Below are positions 58,019 to 64,000 of a stretch of DNA of 64,000 nucleotides, one piece after another. The stretch's first letter is position 1. Each line of letters begins with the position of its first letter. This DNA is from Thalassovita autumnalis (GTDB taxonomy: Bacteria > Pseudomonadota > Alphaproteobacteria > Rhodobacterales > Rhodobacteraceae), in the NCBI RefSeq assembly GCF_001458255.1, contig NZ_CYSB01000040.1, positions 310,001-374,000 on the forward strand, read 5' to 3'. The position numbers were made by a program, and so were the translations under genes. A model generated the notes under the pieces. That model worked only from the letters and a program-made list of their open reading frames with translations, was not told the DNA's origin and searched no databases.

Positions 58019-59347
58019 GTGATCCCGTCCAAGGCCCTCTCACTGCTCTGCGCGACAACGGTGCTGGCTGGTTGCATGACCGGCGGGCTGGGTGGTGGCC
58101 TGAACTTTGCCCCGCCCCATCTGGCGGGCGAGGCCCCTGCCCCCACGCAAGCGCACAGCAGCCCGGAAGCCACTGATTTTGACGCCGCAGGTGAGGGGGA
58201 AGTGGTTGAAACTCTGGTGGCCCGCCGGTCGGTCCTGCCAGAGGACGGGATTTATGACCGCGTTGCCGATGCTGCACTGACGGCAGGCAGCCGCGCGGCT
58301 GAGGCCGAATTGCGCAGCGCCAAACTGCGGGCGGAGGCTGAGAACAAGAACTGGCTGCCGACGCTTTCCAGCACAGTTTCACTCACCTCACTGGGGGAAA
58401 CCCTGGCCTCACTGGTGGTGGATCAGGTGCTTTATGACAACGGCAAGCGCAAGGCAGAACGCGCCTATGCCGCCGCTGACGTTGAGGTGGCCGCCGTCAC
58501 CCTGTCACAGGATCAAAACGATCGGGTCTATACCGCGCTGAGCCTATATCTGACCACGCTGCGCGGGCAGGACAAAGCGGCGATGGGCGGCAAGGCCATC
58601 AGCCAGATGCAGGGGTTCAAACGGATCGTCGACGGCCGTGTGGCCGGTGGCGTATCTGACAAGGGCGATCAGCGGATGGTTGAGGGCAAACTGCTGGATC
58701 TGCGCGCCTCGCGGGATCTGGACGCCGAACAGGCCAACACCGCCCGCGCCGAACTGCAGGCCATGCTGGGGCTGGATATCCCCGCCTCTGACGTAGCCCC
58801 GCTGAAGTCCTACGCCCCTGACGGATTGGACCCCTTGAGCGTTATCAAGGCCGAAGCCGAGGCCAAACGCACCGTGGCGCAGGCCACAGCGGAACGTGCG
58901 GGCCAACTGCCGGGGCTCAGCGCCTCGGGCACGTTGAACCGCAACGGCACCTCGGGCGCGCTGAACGCTGGCACCTCGCAGGGGTTGGGCTTTGGCACCA
59001 AAGCGCGGCTGGATGCGATTGAAAACAGCAAGGAAACCGCCCGTGAAAACGTGGTGGAGGCGCGCGAAACCGCCCGCCGCAACCGGTCGCGGCTGGAACA
59101 GCGGTTGGTTTCGCTGCAACGGCAGGAACGCGAAACCGCCAAGCTGGTGCGTGAAAGCCGCAAGACGTTCAGCCTGTTCCAGTCACAGTTCAAAGCCGGC
59201 CAGCGCTCGGTTCTGGAAGTGGTCAATATCTACGAACAGCTGACCCGCCGCGAGATGGAGCGGCTGGACGCAAAATATGAGGTGATCCTGGTTCAACTAG
59301 AATTGGCGCGGGATCTGGGTGTGCTGGCTGACGGGGGCGCGATTTGA
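58019..59347 (+). CDS. TolC-family outer-membrane component of type I secretion
   Basis: 442 residues from a GTG at 58019 (AGGAG 9 bases before). It opens a lipoprotein signal with lipobox LAGC (ALSLLCATTVLAGCMTG), so the mature protein is probably acylated. TolC-type helical repeats follow: AAEAELRSAKLRAEAENKNWLPTLS in the first half and LLQ-rich helices with KETARENVVEARETARRNRSRLEQRLVSLQRQ and AGQRSVLEVVNIYEQLTRREMERLDAKYEVI in the second. It provides the exit duct for the adhesin. The stop overlaps the likely TTG start of the ABC component. Confidence 0.88.
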   Translation: MIPSKALSLLCATTVLAGCMTGGLGGGLNFAPPHLAGEAPAPTQAHSSPEATDFDAAGEGEVVETLVARRSVLPEDGIYDRVADAALTAGSRAAEAELRSAKLRAEAENKNWLPTLSSTVSLTSLGETLASLVVDQVLYDNGKRKAERAYAAADVEVAAVTLSQDQNDRVYTALSLYLTTLRGQDKAAMGGKAISQMQGFKRIVDGRVAGGVSDKGDQRMVEGKLLDLRASRDLDAEQANTARAELQAMLGLDIPASDVAPLKSYAPDGLDPLSVIKAEAEAKRTVAQATAERAGQLPGLSASGTLNRNGTSGALNAGTSQGLGFGTKARLDAIENSKETARENVVEARETARRNRSRLEQRLVSLQRQERETAKLVRESRKTFSLFQSQFKAGQRSVLEVVNIYEQLTRREMERLDAKYEVILVQLELARDLGVLADGGAI

Positions 59348-59440
59348 GCCAGAAAGGTCCGGTCATCCTGTCGATCAACCCGACCGTGCCAAAGACGGCA
59401 AAGCCCGCAAATACGCCGGGCCACGCCCAAGCTACGCCTG

Positions 59441-59452
59441 CCCCCCCCCCCC
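59441..59452 (+). repeat. C12 homopolymer that breaks the exporter ATPase frame
   Basis: Twelve consecutive C. The frame opening at 59344 (TTG overlapping the TolC stop) runs into this tract, and the conserved exporter frame lies +1 after it. With 11 or 14 C the two join into one protein with a Pro/Ala-rich junction. With 12 the upstream start gives only a 97-residue product. Possible slippage-based switch or a sequencing error. Confidence 0.75.
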
Positions 59453-59461
59453 ACGGCACCA

Positions 59462-61624
59462 GTGGCAGCTGCTGCACCGGCACAGGACACTGCGCCGGAA
59501 ATCCAATCCCTCATCGAAGGCACCGCCAAACGGATCCAGCACCGTGCCGCGCTGATCGCAACCCTTGCCGGGCTACACGGCGAAGAGGTGCCGCTGACGG
59601 ATGTGGCCGAATACATGTGGGTACAATCCCCTGGTGATGTTTCCCTGAAGGCGCTGGCCAAGGCGCTGGATCACGCAGGCATAGCCCCAAAGATCAGCCA
59701 GAAGGTCACGCCAGCCCCCACGCTCTGGCCCGCGATTGCTGAGATGAGCAATGGGCAGTCCATTCTCATCCTGTCACAAGAAGATGAGGTGCTGACGATC
59801 TATGACACCACCTGCCCCGACAATCGCGCCGAAGTGCCGCTGGCAGAATTCACACCGCATTTCACCGGCACCATTCTGGCCGCCAAAACCAGCCTGCGTC
59901 AGATGGCCGAACGCCATGTGCCGCAACTGACCAAGGGCCATTGGTTCTGGGGCGAACTGCCAAAGTTCCGCCGTCATATCAGTGAGATCATGCTTGGGTC
60001 ATTGGTGGCCAATGTGCTGGCCGTGGCTGTGGCGCTGTTTTCGCTGCAGGTCTATGACCGGGTGATCCCGCATCAGTCCGAGGCGACGCTGTGGGTGCTG
60101 GCCATTGGTGCCATCATGGCCATCGGGCTGGAAGGCCTGTTGAAACTGGCCCGCGCCCGGCTGTCGGATGCGGCGGGGCGGCGGATGGAACTGTCGATCC
60201 AGAACATGCTGATGCGCCGCCTGCTGGGGATGCGGTCTGATCAACGGGCCCTGCCCCCCTCAGGCCTGTTTGCCGCGATGCGCGATTTCGGGTCTGTGCG
60301 CGAATTTTTCACCTCCTCCACCATCGCTGTGTTGGCGGATATGCCTTTTATCCTGTTGTTCCTGGCGCTGGTGGCGTCAATCGCGGGCAATCTGGTCTGG
60401 GTTCTGGTCCTCGGCGGTACCCTGATGGTGCTGCCCGCCTATGTGCTGCAAAAACGCATGATTACGCTGACCCGTCAGACCCAAGGCGCCTCGGCCAAGG
60501 CGGGCCGGTTGCTGCAAGAGGTGGTCAGCGAGCTGGACACGGTGAAGACCCAACGCGGCGAGGACCGTATTCTGCGGCTGTGGGATGAGCTGAACGCCGT
60601 ATCCTCCTATGCCTCGGCAGAGCAGCGGCGCCTGTCATCCACCCTGACTTACTGGTCGCAGGGCGTGCAGCAAACCACCTATATCGCCACCGTGGTCATC
60701 GGCACCTACCTTGTCTTTGCCGGGCAATTCACCGTCGGCACCATCATCGCCACAGGCATCCTGACCAGCCGCACCCTGGCGCCGCTGACCCAGTTTGCCG
60801 GCACATTGGCCCGCTGGAGCAACGTGAAGGCCGCGCTGGAAAGCCTTGATACCATCGCCCTCGCCCCGCAGGAACGTGACAATGAACGGCGCTATCTGCG
60901 CCGTGAGACATTCCAAGGCCAGTTTGAGCTGCGCGAGGTGCATTTCGCCTATGATGAAGACGGTCCGGCCACATTGGACGTGCCTGCTGTGGTGATCAAA
61001 CCCGGTCAGCGCGTCACCATTCTGGGCGCAAACGGATCTGGCAAATCGACTCTGCTGAAACTGCTATCGGGTCTTTATGCGCCCAGCAAGGGGCGGGTGA
61101 TGCTGGACGGCACCGACATGTCCCAGATCGATCCGCGCGACCTGCGCCGCGGGATTGGCTACCTCAGCCAAGATATTCGCCTGTTTGCCGGTTCGCTGCG
61201 CGACAACCTGAACCTCAATCAGTTGGAGCGGGATGATGACCGCCTGATGCAGGCGTTGGAATTTGCCGGTCTTGGCCCCTTCCTGCGGGCACATCCGCAA
61301 GGGCTGGACCTGCAGATCCGCGATGGGGGCGAAGGTCTGTCGATCGGGCAGCGTCAGTCAATCGGCTGGGCGCGCCTGTGGCTGCAGAACCCTTCGATTG
61401 TGCTGCTGGACGAACCGACCGCTGCCTTGGATCAGACGCTGGAGCGGACGCTGGTCAGCCGTCTGGAGGGCTGGCTGCAGGGCCGCACCGCGTTGATCGC
61501 CACACACCGCACCCCCATTCTGGCACTGTCAAACCGCACCCTGATCCTACAGGCCGGTCGTTTGGTCGTGGATGGGCCGCGCGAACAGGTTCTGGCCCAT
61601 CTTGCCAGCGGGGAGCGGGGCTGA
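59462..61624 (+). CDS. Type I secretion ABC transporter (LapB-type, inactive C39-like N-domain)
   Basis: 720 residues in this frame from a GTG; about 39 more (59344-59461) would precede it if the C tract were one base shorter. The first ~125 residues are a C39-peptidase-like domain without catalytic Cys (LIEGTAKRIQHRAALIATLAG; LKALAKALDHAGI), used for substrate binding in RTX/adhesin exporters. Six membrane helices span ~170-430. The nucleotide domain has Walker A GANGSGKST, signature LSIGQRQSIGWARL, Walker B SIVLLDEPTAALD and switch His in IATHRTP. Energises secretion of the upstream adhesin, possibly also the RTX protein at 23 kb. The true start is uncertain. Confidence 0.85.
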   Translation: MAAAAPAQDTAPEIQSLIEGTAKRIQHRAALIATLAGLHGEEVPLTDVAEYMWVQSPGDVSLKALAKALDHAGIAPKISQKVTPAPTLWPAIAEMSNGQSILILSQEDEVLTIYDTTCPDNRAEVPLAEFTPHFTGTILAAKTSLRQMAERHVPQLTKGHWFWGELPKFRRHISEIMLGSLVANVLAVAVALFSLQVYDRVIPHQSEATLWVLAIGAIMAIGLEGLLKLARARLSDAAGRRMELSIQNMLMRRLLGMRSDQRALPPSGLFAAMRDFGSVREFFTSSTIAVLADMPFILLFLALVASIAGNLVWVLVLGGTLMVLPAYVLQKRMITLTRQTQGASAKAGRLLQEVVSELDTVKTQRGEDRILRLWDELNAVSSYASAEQRRLSSTLTYWSQGVQQTTYIATVVIGTYLVFAGQFTVGTIIATGILTSRTLAPLTQFAGTLARWSNVKAALESLDTIALAPQERDNERRYLRRETFQGQFELREVHFAYDEDGPATLDVPAVVIKPGQRVTILGANGSGKSTLLKLLSGLYAPSKGRVMLDGTDMSQIDPRDLRRGIGYLSQDIRLFAGSLRDNLNLNQLERDDDRLMQALEFAGLGPFLRAHPQGLDLQIRDGGEGLSIGQRQSIGWARLWLQNPSIVLLDEPTAALDQTLERTLVSRLEGWLQGRTALIATHRTPILALSNRTLILQAGRLVVDGPREQVLAHLASGERG

Positions 61625-62808
61625 TGTCCGGGATCAGCGAACGCGATTTTGACGAAAGCTTTGACGATCACAGCCGCCTGTCCCGGCTGACCATTCGCTT
61701 GGTCGGGCTGGCCGTTGCCCTGTTCATCGCCTGGGCTGCTTTTGCCGTGGTGGATGAGATTGTGCGCGCTGAGGGCGAAGTTGTCTCCTCCTCTCGATCG
61801 CAGATCATTCAAAACCTTGAGGGCGGGATCCTGTCAGACCTAGCCGTCAAACAGGGCGACCTGGTGGAGGCAGGGCAGATCCTGGCCACCCTGCAGGACA
61901 CCAAGTTCCGCACCGCCTTTGACGATCTGCAGGATCAGATCGACGCGCTGGAGATCAAACGCCTGCGGCTGGAGGCGGAAATTGCCGGCGCCTATGAATT
62001 TGACGTCTCAGAGACGCTGGCCGCGCGATCGCAGACCATCCTGACCTCAGAAAGGGCGCTTCTGAAGGCCCGGCAGACCGACCTGAACTCCCGCCGTGAA
62101 GGGGCGCTGGTTGTGCTGGAACAGGCCAAATCAGAACTCGCCAATATGGAGCGGCTCTATAAGAAAGAGTTTGTCGCCCTGCTAGAGGTCAACAAAGCCC
62201 GCAAAGCCGCCTCTGAAGCCGAAATCCGCTATACCGAGATCAACACCGCCGCCGAGTTGGAACAGGCGGAGGAATACTCCCAAACGCTGAAAGACATTAC
62301 TTCGCTGCGACAGGAAATGCGGCTGGCGCAGGATCAGCTGAACCGCACCGTGATCACCGCCCCGATGCGCGGGATCGTGAACAACCTGTCAGTGACCACC
62401 ATTGGCGGCGTGGTGCGGCCGGGGGAAGAGATCTTTGAGATCATCCCGTTAGGTGAAGAGCTGTTTGTGGAGGCCCGCGTGCGCCCGGAAAACATCGCCT
62501 CTGTCGGGCGTGGTCAAGCGGCCTCAATCAAGCTGACGGCCTATGACTACACGATTTACGGCACGCTCAAAGGCACAGTGGATCTGATTTCCGCTGACAC
62601 TTTTGAGGATGAACGCGACCCAAGGGCCGAGCCTTTCTACCGGGTCTCCGTCAGTGTGGACAGCGCCGGGCTGACCGAACGCCAGAAAGCCATTGAGATC
62701 CGGCCGGGTATGCGGGCACAGGTTGAGCTGCACACCGGCGAAAAGACGGTTCTGCAGTATTTGCTGAAACCGCTCTACAAGTCGCGCGAAGCCTTCCGCG
62801 AACCCTGA
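61624..62808 (+). CDS. HlyD-family membrane fusion protein of type I secretion
   Basis: 394 residues from the ATG at 61624, overlapping the ABC stop (TGATG). A short cytoplasmic N-terminus, one membrane helix (LTIRLVGLAVALFIAWAAFAVVDEIV), a lipoyl half (SRSQIIQNLEGGILSDLAVKQGDLVEAGQILATL), a ~170-residue coiled-coil hairpin, then NRTVITAPMRGIVNNLSVTTIGGVVRPGEEIFEIIP and a beta-barrel end. It links the ABC pump to TolC. The LapC/HlyD/PrtE type. Confidence 0.93.
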   Translation: MSGISERDFDESFDDHSRLSRLTIRLVGLAVALFIAWAAFAVVDEIVRAEGEVVSSSRSQIIQNLEGGILSDLAVKQGDLVEAGQILATLQDTKFRTAFDDLQDQIDALEIKRLRLEAEIAGAYEFDVSETLAARSQTILTSERALLKARQTDLNSRREGALVVLEQAKSELANMERLYKKEFVALLEVNKARKAASEAEIRYTEINTAAELEQAEEYSQTLKDITSLRQEMRLAQDQLNRTVITAPMRGIVNNLSVTTIGGVVRPGEEIFEIIPLGEELFVEARVRPENIASVGRGQAASIKLTAYDYTIYGTLKGTVDLISADTFEDERDPRAEPFYRVSVSVDSAGLTERQKAIEIRPGMRAQVELHTGEKTVLQYLLKPLYKSREAFREP

Positions 62809-62876
62809 TTTTCGCAAATTGCAGCACTGCAAGGTCAGCGCCGAATTGAAGCCGTGACAGGTTGGTTTTTGCTAGC

Positions 62877-63602
62877 TCAGCTCTGACTGGCCAGCAGGCT
62901 CAACACCGATGGATCCAGTGAGGTTCCAACCGAGACGTCACGCCCCGCCATTTCAGCCTTGGCAGAGATCACCGACACCAGATAGGGCCGCTGTCCGCCC
63001 TGCAGGGCAAAAACCGGCGCGCCCGAGGCACCAAAATCAACCTCGCAGTTCAGAACCAAAGTGGCCTGTTTGCGTGCGATCACCTGACAGGGGTAGGCCA
63101 TACGCGGATCCTGACGATTGCCGACGGTATAGGCCACGACACTTAGGATATCCCCCTTTTCAGGCCGGCCTTCAAAGGCCAGGGGGGCCACTTCATTTCG
63201 GCCGATGGGCTGATCCAGCGTCAGAAGAGCCAGATCATGGCCAACCTGCGCCGCACCATTTGGGCGGTGGCGGTATTCGGGATGTGCGGTGGCAGATACA
63301 ACGCTGCGTTCGGCCTTGGCACGGCCTTTGGACAGCCCGGCCTGAAAGGTGATGCGATCAGCACGGACGCGGCGGCCAGTGGCAGGATTATATAGGCAAT
63401 GCGCGGCGGTCAGCACCAGATTGGGGGCCACCAAAGCGCCGGTGCACATGGTTTCGCCCGAGATGGACAAGCGGCCAACCGCTTCCCAACCGGCGATGTT
63501 TTCCACGCTGCGCCAAGGGCCGCTTTCGGCATTGGCTGGATCTGTTTTCGGGGCCACTGCAAAGGACAGGGCCAGCGCCAGGCAGAACTTCGCTAAACGC
63601 AT
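62877..63602 (-). CDS. Exported trypsin-like serine protease
   Basis: 241 residues with a signal peptide (MRLAKFCLALALSFAVAPKTDPANA). Chymotrypsin-fold S1 family with a full catalytic triad: His68 (LVLTAAHCLYN), Asp123 (GHDLALLTL), Ser193 (DFGASGAPVF; GxSGxP rather than the usual GDSGGP). The pair C53/C69 probably forms the classic His-loop disulfide. GGAGG is 4 bases before the ATG. It converges on the exporter operon. Substrate unknown; trimming of surface proteins is a reasonable guess. Confidence 0.88.
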   Translation of the reverse strand: MRLAKFCLALALSFAVAPKTDPANAESGPWRSVENIAGWEAVGRLSISGETMCTGALVAPNLVLTAAHCLYNPATGRRVRADRITFQAGLSKGRAKAERSVVSATAHPEYRHRPNGAAQVGHDLALLTLDQPIGRNEVAPLAFEGRPEKGDILSVVAYTVGNRQDPRMAYPCQVIARKQATLVLNCEVDFGASGAPVFALQGGQRPYLVSVISAKAEMAGRDVSVGTSLDPSVLSLLASQS

Positions 63603-63881
63603 GTTACCTCCAAATGTCTTGCCCTCACTCAGCCAGCCCGCTGCGGCCAGACTGAGGCGGCTTTCGGTTCATTTGACGGCCCGTGACCGACCTGTGCCGC
63701 CTTTGCGCCCGCATTCGCCTTGGTTTTGCCCGGATTACGATTGAGCTGTTCGCTGGCCTCCCCTCCTTAACGGCGCAAAGCTGCCAGATGTGACACCCGC
63801 ATCGCCGCAATTTGGATTTAGCGCAGGCCACGGGCTGACAAATCGGCATCGCGCGATAGGTTGAGGGGGAGAGGAGACATC

Positions 63882-64000
63882 ATGCCACCCAGTAAACCAA
63901 ACCGCCGCCATATTCTGATCGGTGCCGCCGCATCCGCCGCAACCGCCAGCCTGTTGCCCCTTGGGCGCCCGCAAGTCGCCCAAGCAAGTGGCTTTGCCCC
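63882..64000 (+). CDS. Start of a Tat-exported protein (3'-truncated)
   Basis: An ATG at 63882 with GAGGAG 7 bases upstream opens a frame running off the window end (39 residues visible). The visible part is a twin-arginine-type signal: PNRRHILIGAAASAATASLLPLG. It is therefore probably a cofactor-containing or pre-folded periplasmic protein. The family cannot be determined. Divergent from the protease, with 279 bp between starts. Confidence 0.7.
   Translation, partial: MPPSKPNRRHILIGAAASAATASLLPLGRPQVAQASGFA

Overview
The window is gene-dense, GC-rich and typical of a marine alphaproteobacterium of the Rhodobacteraceae (Roseobacter group). The reasons are a complete alphaproteobacterial-type sox locus, a putA gene without its own DNA-binding domain next to an Lrp-type putR, a Rhizobium/Roseobacter-type glycerol ABC transporter, and Tat-exported redox proteins. 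I saw no tRNA, rRNA, insertion sequence, phage or CRISPR array. Both ends cut through genes. The assignment rests on gene content only.

Layout. 1-753: 3' part of a GlxA/AraC regulator. 757-13562: thiosulfate oxidation. soxV-W-X-Y-Z-A-B-C-D-E-F plus a second SoxW-like thioredoxin run leftward; soxS, soxR and a YeeE/YedE sulfur transporter run rightward. Two near-identical palindromes (AATTCA-N6-TGAATT) before soxX and soxC are likely SoxR operators. 13656-19053: acyl-CoA dehydrogenase, putA, putR. 19073-23090: a phosphorelay locus, with a Cys-free molybdopterin-fold exported protein, a hybrid histidine kinase with Hpt domain, and a divergent NarL/FixJ-type regulator. 23118-36352: an alginate-type polysaccharide operon, algF-I-J-X-alg44-alg8-algA-algD, ending in an RTX calcium-binding protein. 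It has synthesis and O-acetylation genes but none for AlgE, AlgK, AlgG or AlgL. 36481-40017: a siderophore-type iron ABC importer. 40294-46258: a LysR regulator divergent from a five-gene flavin-monooxygenase catabolic operon. 46556-48050: a BlaI/M56-peptidase pair. 48363-54348: glycerol ABC transporter. 54856-62808: a BapA/LapA-like Ig-repeat adhesin with its TolC, ABC and HlyD type I exporter. 62877-64000: a trypsin-like protease and the start of a Tat-exported protein.

How parts fit together. The most interesting inference is a regulatory link. A 16-bp dyad, CTAACC-N4-GGwTAG, lies about 70-116 bp before algF and alg44 and upstream of the sensor-kinase operon, with half-dyads before algA and algD. 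This suggests that the phosphorelay beside the cluster controls the polysaccharide and itself. The exopolysaccharide, the RTX protein and the BapA-like adhesin point to a surface-attached lifestyle. A 12-C tract puts the start of the adhesin exporter ATPase out of frame with the rest, which could be phase variation or a sequencing error.
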